A DNA stretch of 6,523 nucleotides from contig CAJPRR010000125.1 of the NCBI GenBank assembly GCA_905373085.1, positions 1-6,523 on the forward strand, given 5' to 3'. Shown here one piece after another: positions 1 through 5,425 of the stretch. Each line of letters begins with the position of its first letter. Position 1 is the first letter of the stretch. The notes below the pieces were generated by a model, which had not been told where the DNA came from, made no database searches, and worked only from the letters and a program-made list of their open reading frames with translations. The translations under genes were made by a program, and so were the position numbers. The DNA is from an uncultured Selenomonas sp. Its GTDB lineage: Bacteria > Bacillota > Negativicutes > Selenomonadales > Selenomonadaceae.

Positions 1-35
1 AAATAAATTGACGCAAAACGACATGACTAAACTAT

Positions 36-65
36 TTGATATTCCCTTTTCATCTATGGTATAAT
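36..65 (+). promoter_or_regulatory. Sigma-A-type promoter for the M23 peptidase-bactofilin operon
   Basis: TTGATA at 36-41 and a perfect TATAAT at 60-65 are separated by 18 nt. The -10 is extended by TG at 57-58 (TGGTATAAT). Transcription would begin near position 72, giving a leader of about 140-150 nt before the first gene. That leader holds a tight hairpin at 97-111 (GTCCGC, loop TTT, GCGGAC) without a U-run and the first copy of the dispersed repeat. A second -35-like TTGACG at 8-13 has no good partner at the right distance. Confidence 0.7.
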
Positions 66-127
66 GATATTTGCATGAGAAAACACACGCACAAACGTCC
101 GCTTTGCGGACATTGCGCACAGCCCTT

Positions 128-172
128 AATGAAAGTTGCCCAATCCGTCTGCGCCTGCTGCTTGACCGCTTG
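128..172 (+). repeat. Dispersed palindromic repeat, copy 1
   Basis: Positions 130-172 match the repeat at 1650-1692 at 34 of 43 positions by eye, without gaps. Both begin AATGAAAGTT, continue with CCAATC, and share CTGCGCCT and GCTTG. This copy has lost most of its right arm, so it is less palindromic than the copies at 1650 and 5572. A distant 6-bp pairing (AAGTTG at 133-138 with CAACTT at 202-207) could still fold the leader just before the first gene. It lies in the untranslated leader of the peptidase operon. Confidence 0.6.
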
Positions 173-209
173 AGGCTTCGCGCTAAAGGCTTTGTCATTT
201 TCAACTTAT

Positions 210-215
210 GGGGGA
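210..215 (+). promoter_or_regulatory. Ribosome-binding site supporting a TTG start for the M23 peptidase
   Basis: GGGGGA at 210-215 lies 7 nt before an in-frame TTG at 223. The upstream in-frame ATG at 208 has only a pyrimidine-rich run before it and no Shine-Dalgarno sequence, and the purine run actually begins inside that ATG. This favours TTG 223 as the true start. Confidence 0.5.
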
Positions 216-222
216 TTGTTCT

Positions 223-1149
223 TTGAATACGAAAGGAAAGAAGGAGGACAAGCGCGAGTACACGCTGAAGGTCATTCCGCATCAGGGCGAGACGGTGCGA
301 AGCTACAGCTTTTCCCTTCGCCGGCTGAAACTTCTGGCGTGCGCTCTGGCGGTCTCCGCCGTGGCATTACTGGCGGGGTTCGGCTATATGTCGTACAGCC
401 TTTTCAGCGGCTCTGCGGATGCGAAGGCGGGGGCGCCTGCCGAGACGGGCAGGCAGCGGGAGCTGAAGGAGCTGGCCAAGGAGGCGCAGAGCCTGCAGAG
501 CGAGATGGAAAAGCTCACGGAGCGCGAGAAGACGCTGCGCCGTCTGCTCGACGAGGAGGCGGCGGACGAATTGCCGAAGCATACGGGACAGGGCGGACCG
601 GCCGTGCCTGCGGAAGTCTCGCAGGTGCGCCGTGCGCTCGATGCGGTGTCGCGCGGCCTGCCCGAGCGGCGCGAAAATCTCGCGAAGCTCGAAGCGATAT
701 ACGAGAAACAAAGAGAAGAAGCGGCGACGCGTGCGGTCGAAGCGGAGAAGATGGCGCGGACGAGCGTGCCGGGCAATGTCCCTTCGGGCTGGCCGACGTC
801 GGGCGACATATCGTCGCCCTTCGGCTGGCGCTGGAACGGTTCGGACTTTCACCCAGGCATCGACATCGCCAACGACACGGGGACGCCCATCACGGCGACG
901 GCGGACGGCGTCGTGACGGCGGCCGGCTGGAACGGGGGCGGCTACGGCAACATGGTCGACATCGACCACGGCAACGGCATCCTCACGCGCTACGGCCATG
1001 CGTCCGAGGTCTTGGTGCACGAGGGGCAGCACGTGAAGCGCGGCGATGTGATCGCTTACATGGGCAGCACGGGCTTCTCGACAGGGCCACATGTGCATTA
1101 CGAGATCCATGTCCATGGCGAGACTGTGAATCCGGCAAGCTATCTATAG
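223..1149 (+). CDS. Membrane-anchored M23 family metalloendopeptidase
   Basis: This is a probable peptidoglycan DD- or LD-endopeptidase of the M23 (lysostaphin/LytM) family acting outside the cytoplasmic membrane. From TTG 223 the product is 308 residues; from ATG 208 it would be 313. Numbering from TTG 223, residues 1-34 are basic and cytoplasmic, about 35-55 form one transmembrane segment, and about 75-180 are charged and heptad-like, probably coiled coil. The catalytic domain spans about 190-308. All M23 signatures are intact: HPGID (H210, D214), the YGH histidine (H259) and HVHYE (H290, H292), which give the zinc site and the catalytic histidines, so it should be active. The arrangement of anchor, coiled coil and M23 domain resembles cell-shape and elongation endopeptidases. 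A bactofilin gene follows after 14 nt, and such pairs are known in shape control, which suggests the scaffold localises the enzyme. The exact bond cleaved cannot be read from the sequence. Confidence 0.93.
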   Translation: MNTKGKKEDKREYTLKVIPHQGETVRSYSFSLRRLKLLACALAVSAVALLAGFGYMSYSLFSGSADAKAGAPAETGRQRELKELAKEAQSLQSEMEKLTEREKTLRRLLDEEAADELPKHTGQGGPAVPAEVSQVRRALDAVSRGLPERRENLAKLEAIYEKQREEAATRAVEAEKMARTSVPGNVPSGWPTSGDISSPFGWRWNGSDFHPGIDIANDTGTPITATADGVVTAAGWNGGGYGNMVDIDHGNGILTRYGHASEVLVHEGQHVKRGDVIAYMGSTGFSTGPHVHYEIHVHGETVNPASYL

Positions 1150-1163
1150 GAAGTGGGGAGTCT

Positions 1164-1652
1164 ATGTTTGGTGTGATGAAAAGGCGCGACGACAGTCCTG
1201 CCTCGGGTGATATAGAGACAGTCATCGGCAAGAACACGAAGATTCATGGCGAGGTCAGCGGCACGGGGAATCTGCGCATTGACGGAGAAATCGAGGGCGA
1301 GCTGAAGCTCTCCGGCTCCGTGATCGTCGGGGAGACGGGCATGGTCACGGGCAACGTCTCGGCGCGTTCGCTCGACGTCTCGGGCACGGTGCACGGCAAC
1401 GCGCAGACGGAAGAGGGGCTGACGATCCACAGCGCGGGACAGCTCATCGGCGACGTCAAGGTCAACGCCTTCCAGATCGAGGACGGCGGCATCTTCAAGG
1501 GCCGCAGCGAGATGAATCCGCGTGCCGGCATAGAGCTGAAGGTGCGCCCGCAGCCTGCAGCAAGGCCGCTGCAGGAAGAAGGGCCTTCGGCAAAGACGGC
1601 GTCGAGAACAGCGGCGTCGTTGAAGACGACGGCGAAAGCGGAGAAAAAATGA
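1164..1652 (+). CDS. Bactofilin family cytoskeletal protein
   Basis: The 162-residue protein is of the bactofilin (BacA/CcmA, DUF583) family. These proteins polymerise without nucleotide into membrane-associated filaments that position cell-wall enzymes. Residues about 15-118 show the short-repeat beta-helix pattern of the family, with hydrophobic-Gly turns such as IGKNTKIHGEVSGTGNLRIDG and later GSVIVGETGMVTGNV. The short N-terminal tail (MFGVMKRRDD) could contact membrane. The C-terminal tail, about 128-162, is low-complexity, rich in Ala, Lys and Pro, and probably disordered. ATG 1164 was chosen because it begins the family-like tail and follows GGAAG and GGGGAG at 1149-1160, although the closer purine run sits only 3 nt away; ATG 1176 is a less likely alternative. 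The frame stays open far upstream through the peptidase gene, but that is a GC-rich shadow. It is probably co-transcribed with the M23 gene. The stop codon lies inside a palindromic repeat. Confidence 0.93.
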   Translation: MFGVMKRRDDSPASGDIETVIGKNTKIHGEVSGTGNLRIDGEIEGELKLSGSVIVGETGMVTGNVSARSLDVSGTVHGNAQTEEGLTIHSAGQLIGDVKVNAFQIEDGGIFKGRSEMNPRAGIELKVRPQPAARPLQEEGPSAKTASRTAASLKTTAKAEKK

Positions 1653-1700
1653 AAGTTCGCCAATCAGCCTGCGCCTTCGGCTTGGCTTCTTGGACTTTCA
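1650..1700 (+). repeat. Dispersed palindromic repeat, copy 2, overlapping the bactofilin stop codon
   Basis: This is a nested hairpin. TGAAAGT (1650-1656) pairs with ACTTTCA (1694-1700), CCAA (1660-1663) with TTGG (1690-1693), AGCC (1666-1669) with GGCT (1684-1687), and GCC (1673-1675) with GGC (1679-1681) around a TTC loop. It is the most complete copy of the family in this window. The bactofilin TGA is its first three bases. It could protect the 3' end of the operon message or cooperate with the terminator that follows. No T-run follows directly. Confidence 0.7.
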
Positions 1701-1708
1701 TAATAAAG

Positions 1709-1748
1709 AAAGCCGCTGCATGAGCCTTTCGGACATGCAGCGGCTTTT
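1709..1748. terminator. Intrinsic terminator, probably bidirectional
   Basis: A 14-bp perfect stem pairs AAAGCCGCTGCATG (1709-1722) with CATGCAGCGGCTTT (1734-1747) around an 11-nt loop. Rightward, the stem ends in TTTT. Leftward, the transcript would read CTTTCTTTATTA after the stem, which is U-rich. It sits between the end of bactofilin and the end of the convergent toxin gene, so it can serve both. Confidence 0.85.
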
Positions 1749-1787
1749 ATCGCTTCGATCCATGCGGTTGGGAAAACGCTCACGTCC

Positions 1788-1815
1788 TCCGCACAGAAAT
1801 TGCGGAAAGTGCGGA
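1788..1815 (-). other. Small hairpin downstream of the toxin gene
   Basis: TCCGCAC (1788-1794) and GTGCGGA (1809-1815) form a 7-bp perfect inverted repeat with a 14-nt loop, just past the toxin stop codon. No U-tract follows in the leftward direction, so it is a weak terminator candidate and may only be a 3'-end structure. Confidence 0.3.
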
Positions 1816-1822
1816 TTTCCGT

Positions 1823-2119
1823 CTATGCATAGTGCGTCCACATGCGCTTGACGAGGACGATGCCATCGGCGAGGCTTCCCGACAGGTCGTCATAGTCTGC
1901 AATATTTGGCAGCACGGCGTATATCAGCCGATGTTGGATGTTGATGCGGCGTGAATAGTTCCCTTTGAGGTTTCCTGCGAGTTTTTCGTAGGGCGGGGAA
2001 TTTTGGAACGGGTCTTGCAAGAGGATGTCAAGCAATTCCCTTGCCTTCTTTTCCAAGCCGGCAGCTTTCAGGCGCTGTTTATCTTTTTCTGCTTGTTTGC
2101 CGAATTTGACGAGGTACAT
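1823..2119 (-). CDS. Txe/YoeB family toxin (RelE superfamily mRNA interferase)
   Basis: The 98-residue protein belongs to the Txe/YoeB branch of type II toxins, which bind the ribosome and cleave mRNA in the A site. The family core is clear: PPYEKLAGNLKG, then YSRRINIQHRLIYAV, then the RMWTHY ending. With the ATG at 2119, E45, R64, H96 and Y97 correspond to the E. coli YoeB residues E46, R65, H83 and Y84, so catalysis should be intact. It is longer than E. coli YoeB (84 residues), partly because of an acidic stretch of about 15 residues (NIADYDDLSGSLADG) between the last two core strands. I chose ATG 2119 over the upstream GTG 2125 because GAGG at 2127-2130 sits 7 nt before it and the ATG shares one base with the antitoxin stop (TAATG). 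That layout couples toxin translation to the antitoxin. Confidence 0.9.
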   Translation of the reverse strand: MYLVKFGKQAEKDKQRLKAAGLEKKARELLDILLQDPFQNSPPYEKLAGNLKGNYSRRINIQHRLIYAVLPNIADYDDLSGSLADGIVLVKRMWTHYA

Positions 2120-2373
2120 TACCACGCCTCGCTCGGGTCATACATCGTGCATTCGGACAGCGGCTCTTCATCGGCTGCGAGGATGCTCTGCGTCATGTTG
2201 GGGATTGCATTCAGATAGAGGGTTTCTTCGATGGCGCGCCAGTCGTCTTCCGAAATGAGGACGGCGTTCTTGCCGCGCACGTTCGTGATGGTGATCGGCG
2301 TGCGGCTGTCGTTCACATCCGCAATCAGCTGGTACAGGTTTTTGCGTGCCGTCGTGGCATTGATGGCGGTCAT
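2119..2373 (-). CDS. YefM/Phd family antitoxin
   Basis: The 84-residue protein has the Phd/YefM fold signature: an N-terminal DNA-binding part (TTARKNLYQLIADVN) and the hallmark NAVLISEDDWRAIEETLYL. The acidic C-terminal tail (DEEPLSECTMYDPSEAW) is what normally wraps and blocks the toxin. It should neutralise the Txe/YoeB-like toxin encoded directly downstream and repress its own promoter, with the toxin as co-repressor. The start at ATG 2373 is secured by AAAGGAGG at 2380-2387, 6 nt upstream. This is a much stronger ribosome site than the toxin's, as expected for an antitoxin that must be made in excess. The operon is transcribed opposite to the genes on both sides, consistent with an independent module. 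Confidence 0.92.
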   Translation of the reverse strand: MTAINATTARKNLYQLIADVNDSRTPITITNVRGKNAVLISEDDWRAIEETLYLNAIPNMTQSILAADEEPLSECTMYDPSEAW

Positions 2374-2399
2374 GGGCGGCCTCCTTTCGTTTTGTTTTT

Positions 2400-2428
2400 A
2401 TTATAACGTACGCAAACAGGTACGTCAA
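2400..2428 (-). promoter_or_regulatory. Toxin-antitoxin promoter with an embedded operator palindrome
   Basis: Read leftward, TTGACG (2428-2423) and TATAAT (2405-2400) are exactly 17 nt apart, which is close to consensus. An inverted repeat fills the region between them: ACGTAC (2406-2411) and GTACGT (2420-2425), with arm centres 14 bp apart. One arm abuts the -10 and the other overlaps the -35. This is the expected position for an autorepressor site of the YefM type. Transcription would start near 2393, about 20 nt before the antitoxin ATG. Confidence 0.8.
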
Positions 2429-2455
2429 TCGGTCTGCGTCCCCTTGGCTTTTCAT
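2426..2455 (+). repeat. Dispersed repeat, copy 3 (degenerate)
   Basis: CAATCGGTCTGCG followed by TCCCCTTGGCTTTTC corresponds to CAATCCGTCTGCGCC of copy 1 and to the CTTGGCTTC arm of copy 2, with about three bases missing in the loop. It lies between the back-to-back promoters of the toxin-antitoxin operon and deoC. Its CAA overlaps the -35 of the toxin-antitoxin promoter. Confidence 0.45.
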
Positions 2456-2459
2456 GCTG

Positions 2460-2468
2460 TGGTATACT
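2460..2468 (+). promoter_or_regulatory. Extended -10 promoter for deoC
   Basis: TGGTATACT at 2460-2468 is an extended -10 with the same TGG prefix as the promoter at 57-65. The -35 region at the usual distance is poor. The TTGGCT at 2444-2449 is only 13 nt away, too close to serve. Transcription would start near 2475, leaving a leader of about 30 nt with a good ribosome site (GGGAGG at 2493-2498). Confidence 0.55.
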
Positions 2469-2505
2469 GATTAGATAGGAAAGAATTGCATAGGGAGGCG
2501 ATCTT

Positions 2506-3150
2506 ATGGATTTGGCAAAGCATATCGACCATACATTGCTTAGGACGGATGCGCAGAGGGCGGATGCAGCGAAGCTCGTCGAGGAGGCGAAGGCGTATCA
2601 TTTCGCTTCGGTCTGCGTGAGTCCGATCTGGGTGTCTTTCGTGTCCGAGGCGCTTCGGGATACAGGTGTAAAGACATGCACGGTCATCGGCTTTCCGCAG
2701 GGGGCGACGCCTTCTGCAGTCAAGGCGTTTGAGACGAAGCAGGCAATCGCGGACGGCGCGGACGAGGTGGACATGGTCATCGCGGTCGGCAAGCTCAAGG
2801 ACGGCGACGACGCTTATGTGAAGTCAGACATCGAGGCGGTCGTCCGGGCGGCGAGAGGAAAGGCGCTGACGAAGGTCATCATCGAGACGTGCCTTCTGAC
2901 CGACGAGGAGAAGCGCCGCGCATGCCTCCTCGCGAAGGAGGCGGGCGCGGACTTCGTGAAGACGTCGACGGGCTTTGCCGCAGGAGGCGCGACGGCAGCC
3001 GACGTGAAGCTCATGCGCGAGAGCGTGGGCGCGGCGATGGGCGTCAAGGCGGCGGGCGGCATCCGAAGCCGCGCGGACGCCGAAGCGATGCTCGCCGCAG
3101 GAGCGACGCGCCTCGGCACGTCGAGCGGCGTGAAGATCGTCGAGGGATGA
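2506..3150 (+). CDS. deoC: Deoxyribose-phosphate aldolase
   Basis: DeoC is a cytoplasmic class I aldolase that splits 2-deoxyribose 5-phosphate into glyceraldehyde 3-phosphate and acetaldehyde, the last step of deoxynucleoside catabolism into glycolysis. At 214 residues it is close to the roughly 220 of Bacillus-type enzymes. Visible signatures are the N-terminal IDHTLLR, VCVSP around C37, GFPQGA (62-67), EVDMVI with the catalytic Asp 89, FVKTSTGF with the Schiff-base Lys 152, and GVKAAGGIRS with the second catalytic Lys 181. The TIM-barrel phosphate-binding ending GTSSGV is present. Start ATG 2506 follows GGGAGG by 7 nt. It is a single-gene unit here: divergent from the toxin-antitoxin operon and ended by a strong hairpin. 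No deoB, pdp or nucleoside transporter lies beside it in the window. Confidence 0.96.
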   Translation: MDLAKHIDHTLLRTDAQRADAAKLVEEAKAYHFASVCVSPIWVSFVSEALRDTGVKTCTVIGFPQGATPSAVKAFETKQAIADGADEVDMVIAVGKLKDGDDAYVKSDIEAVVRAARGKALTKVIIETCLLTDEEKRRACLLAKEAGADFVKTSTGFAAGGATAADVKLMRESVGAAMGVKAAGGIRSRADAEAMLAAGATRLGTSSGVKIVEG

Positions 3151-3213
3151 GGCGGCAAAGGCTTGCGGGAAGCCGTCGGACGCGAGGCCGTCCCGCCGCC
3201 GTTCGCCGAAGCA

Positions 3214-3251
3214 GGAAACAGCCCTGCGTCTTGAGCCGCAGGGCTGTTTCC
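3214..3251. terminator. Shared hairpin terminator between convergent deoC and glycosyltransferase genes
   Basis: A perfect 15-bp stem pairs GGAAACAGCCCTGCG (3214-3228) with CGCAGGGCTGTTTCC (3237-3251) around an 8-nt loop. The stem is A-rich on one side and T-rich on the other, so each orientation ends with a short U-stretch inside the stem, although no long U-tail follows. Its position between two convergent genes fits bidirectional termination. The preceding 3151-3213 is GC-rich with smaller self-complementary runs, such as GGCTT and AAGCC at 3160-3174. Confidence 0.8.
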
Positions 3252-3278
3252 TATGTGGAGCTGCTTGTTTCAGCCGCA

Positions 3279-4760
3279 TCATTTCACGCTTGATATATGC
3301 CAAAGCTCATCCTGCTCGTTGCTGCCGCAAAGCATGAATTTGCGGCCTTTGAGGTCGGCATGGGCGGCGAGCTCGTCTTTCACGGGCGTTTTCTTCGGGC
3401 ACAGGACGTAGAATTCGCTGAGCGCCGGCAAATCCTCGACGGCGTAAAAGGGCATGATGTTCGTCGCCGTCCACGTGCCTGGCTTTGGTGTGTTTCGCTC
3501 GACATCTTCACGCGTTGTCAGCAGATATATGGCCTTGTCCGAATAGAACGTGCAGCCGACGCTGTACGTGTGTTCGCGGTAGCTCATGACAGGCACGTGC
3601 GCGGGCAGATCGTGCACGAGCGCTGCGGCAGGCGCACCGCCCCTCTCTCGGCACATGGGAACGGCGACGAGGACGAAGAGGGTGAGATAGAGAATGCCGA
3701 AGGCGGCGATGAAGAAGCTCATGCGCTTCCCGTCGAAGCTGCCGAGAAGGCGCGCCGCCAAGATGGCGATGGGGAAGAGCGAAGGGAAGGTGTAGGTCGG
3801 ATACTTCGTCGCCATGCACTGATAGACGAGAATCGTGCCGAGCGCCCAGACGAGCAGGAAGAGCGTGTCCTTTTCCGCGAAGGCGCGGCGAAGGGCAACT
3901 CCCTTCTCTTGCCAGATTTTTTTTGCCATACACCAGACGAGCGGCAAGGACCATGGGAAGAAACTCGCGAGGAAAAGAAGGATGTAGTAGTACCAGACAT
4001 TCTGTCCGGGATGTTCGGAGACAGTCGCGCGCAGGAAATTGTGCGTGCCGAAGAACGTCCCGAGGAAGTCTGCGCCGTGCAGGCTGTACATGGCGTAGTA
4101 CCAACTGCCGCCAACGAGCAGGAAGAGGATCATGCCGCCGCCCCAGCGAAGGCGAAGAAGCTCCTTCGCATCCTTTCGGAGTACGAGGTAGACGGCAAGC
4201 AGGAGTCCCGGCAGGAGGAAACCGATCGGCCCTTTCGTGAGGACGGCGAGTCCTGCAAAGAAGAAGGCGGCGTAGTAGCGCACACGTTTTCCTGAGTCGT
4301 AGCCGAGGTAGAAAGAGACGAGCGTCGCGCTCATGAAGAAGAAGAGCGTCATGTCCGTGATGATCGCCTTGCCGACGTACCAGAAGCCGACGGAGCTGGC
4401 GAAGAGGCCGCCCGCAAGGAGTGCCGTTCGATGTCCGTAGAGGCGGCGCGCGAAAAAGTAGAGCAGCGTGAGGCTCAAAAGCCCCATGACGGCGCTCGGC
4501 AGGCGCAGTGCGAACTCATTGACGCCGAAGATGAGGCATGAGGCGATCATCTCCCAATAGAAGAAGGCGGGCTTGTCGTACCAATAGTTGCCGAAGATAC
4601 GCGGCGAGAGATAGTCGCCGGAGGCGACCATCTCCTTCGCTGTCAGCGCGTAGTTCGATTCGACGGGATCGGTGATGGCGAGACTGCCGTTCGCCGCCAG
4701 CAAGATGATCGCCCCGAAGATGAGCAGGAGCAAGAACTCCCGCTTCTCACATTTGACCAT
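3279..4760 (-). CDS. ArnT/PMT-family membrane glycosyltransferase (GT83-like)
   Basis: This 493-residue polytopic protein resembles the ArnT and dolichol-P-mannose-type (PMT_2) transferases. These move a sugar from an undecaprenyl-phosphate donor onto lipid A or another envelope acceptor on the outer face of the inner membrane. The first helix (about 9-29) is followed by ITDPVESNY, whose D31 and E34 match the acidic motif of the first periplasmic loop, and then YWYDKPAFFYW (59-69), the YxxKP element. D136 in ITDM, LTKGPIG (174-180) and KYPTYTFPSLFP (319-330) are further family marks. About ten or more hydrophobic helices run to residue 368. The last 120 residues form a soluble C-terminal domain. 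The start at ATG 4760 has GGAGG at 4771-4775, 10 nt upstream. It lies 90 nt downstream of the nitroreductase with no visible terminator between, so co-transcription is likely. Sugar and acceptor cannot be assigned, so I give no arnT symbol. Confidence 0.85.
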   Translation of the reverse strand: MVKCEKREFLLLLIFGAIILLAANGSLAITDPVESNYALTAKEMVASGDYLSPRIFGNYWYDKPAFFYWEMIASCLIFGVNEFALRLPSAVMGLLSLTLLYFFARRLYGHRTALLAGGLFASSVGFWYVGKAIITDMTLFFFMSATLVSFYLGYDSGKRVRYYAAFFFAGLAVLTKGPIGFLLPGLLLAVYLVLRKDAKELLRLRWGGGMILFLLVGGSWYYAMYSLHGADFLGTFFGTHNFLRATVSEHPGQNVWYYYILLFLASFFPWSLPLVWCMAKKIWQEKGVALRRAFAEKDTLFLLVWALGTILVYQCMATKYPTYTFPSLFPIAILAARLLGSFDGKRMSFFIAAFGILYLTLFVLVAVPMCRERGGAPAAALVHDLPAHVPVMSYREHTYSVGCTFYSDKAIYLLTTREDVERNTPKPGTWTATNIMPFYAVEDLPALSEFYVLCPKKTPVKDELAAHADLKGRKFMLCGSNEQDELWHISSVK

Positions 4761-4850
4761 GATCGTATTTCCTCCATTCAGCGAGTCTTGGATGCTTTCC
4801 CTGCGGCAGGATGGGGGATCGTGCCGGGATGGCCGTCTAGCCTGCGATTC

Positions 4851-5387
4851 CTAACTGATGTAGGATATGCGGCTCTCGTTGCGCGGCTTGGGATCGGGCA
4901 CGTCGCCTGCCGCGTAACCGAGCGCGAGATGGCCGATGCCGACGTATTGGCCGGGGCGGAAGAATATGCCCGCACGCGAGAGAATCTCCTGGCCGAGAGG
5001 CTGCTCCAGCTCTTCCTTGGCGCGGTGAATCCAGCATGTATGGATGTCGAGCGATTCGGCGGCGAGCATCATCGTGGCGATGGCGATGCTGCCGTTGCAC
5101 AGATAGTTCACATCGTCCTTGTCCGCGATGACGAGCAGGATGACAGGCGCACCGTAGAAGGGGTCGAAGCCCTTCTTCCAATGGCCGATCTGACAGTTGA
5201 GTTCGACGAGCTTTTCACGCATGATCTTGTCCGTGATGACGATCGTGCGTACGGATTCGCTGCCCATGCTGCGCGGCGCGTACAGTCCCGCCTCGACGAT
5301 GTCGCGCACGATGTCGGCGGGCGGCATTGTCGGCAGGAAGGCGCGCACGCTGCGCCGCTTCTTGATCGTTTCCATGACTTCGTTCAT
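4851..5387 (-). CDS. Nitroreductase family FMN-dependent oxidoreductase
   Basis: This 178-residue protein is of the NfsB/FRP-like nitroreductase superfamily, cytoplasmic dimers that use FMN and NAD(P)H to reduce nitro compounds, quinones or similar substrates. Family marks are KKRRSVRAF (9-17, FMN phosphate contacts), APRSMGSES (37-45), FYGAPVILLV (78-87), the long helix GSIAIATMMLAAESLDI (99-115) followed by CWI, and GYAAGD near 158-162. It is at the short end of the family and has no ferredoxin or iron-sulfur extension. The start at ATG 5387 follows AAGGGG (5395-5400) by 7 nt. It is the first gene of a leftward unit that continues into the membrane glycosyltransferase. The promoter is flanked by an inverted repeat, suggesting regulation. 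The natural substrate is unknown. Confidence 0.92.
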   Translation of the reverse strand: MNEVMETIKKRRSVRAFLPTMPPADIVRDIVEAGLYAPRSMGSESVRTIVITDKIMREKLVELNCQIGHWKKGFDPFYGAPVILLVIADKDDVNYLCNGSIAIATMMLAAESLDIHTCWIHRAKEELEQPLGQEILSRAGIFFRPGQYVGIGHLALGYAAGDVPDPKPRNESRISYIS

Positions 5388-5425
5388 CGGTATTCCCCTT
5401 TTCTTGCACGACGAATTTCTGGGTG

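Noticed and set aside
8..13. TTGACG as a -35 for the first operon
   Set aside because: The sequence at the right distance (around 31-36) is not a convincing -10, while the pair at 36-41 and 60-65 is far better.
97..111. GTCCGC-TTT-GCGGAC hairpin as a terminator or riboswitch
   Set aside because: There is no U-run after it and no recognisable aptamer sequence. It is too small to call more than a leader hairpin.
192..1163. Long open frame continuing upstream from the bactofilin through the whole peptidase gene
   Set aside because: It has Arg/Gly/Ala-rich low-complexity translation typical of GC-rich shadow frames. The peptidase frame has intact M23 motifs and the bactofilin begins cleanly at 1164.
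3151..3213. Possible fifth repeat copy after deoC
   Set aside because: It is GC-rich and self-complementary in short runs, but lacks the CTGCGCC core in the right arrangement.
3297..4295. 332-codon frame on + opposite the glycosyltransferase
   Set aside because: The translation is charged and without recognisable motifs. The opposite strand encodes a complete membrane protein with family signatures and a ribosome site.
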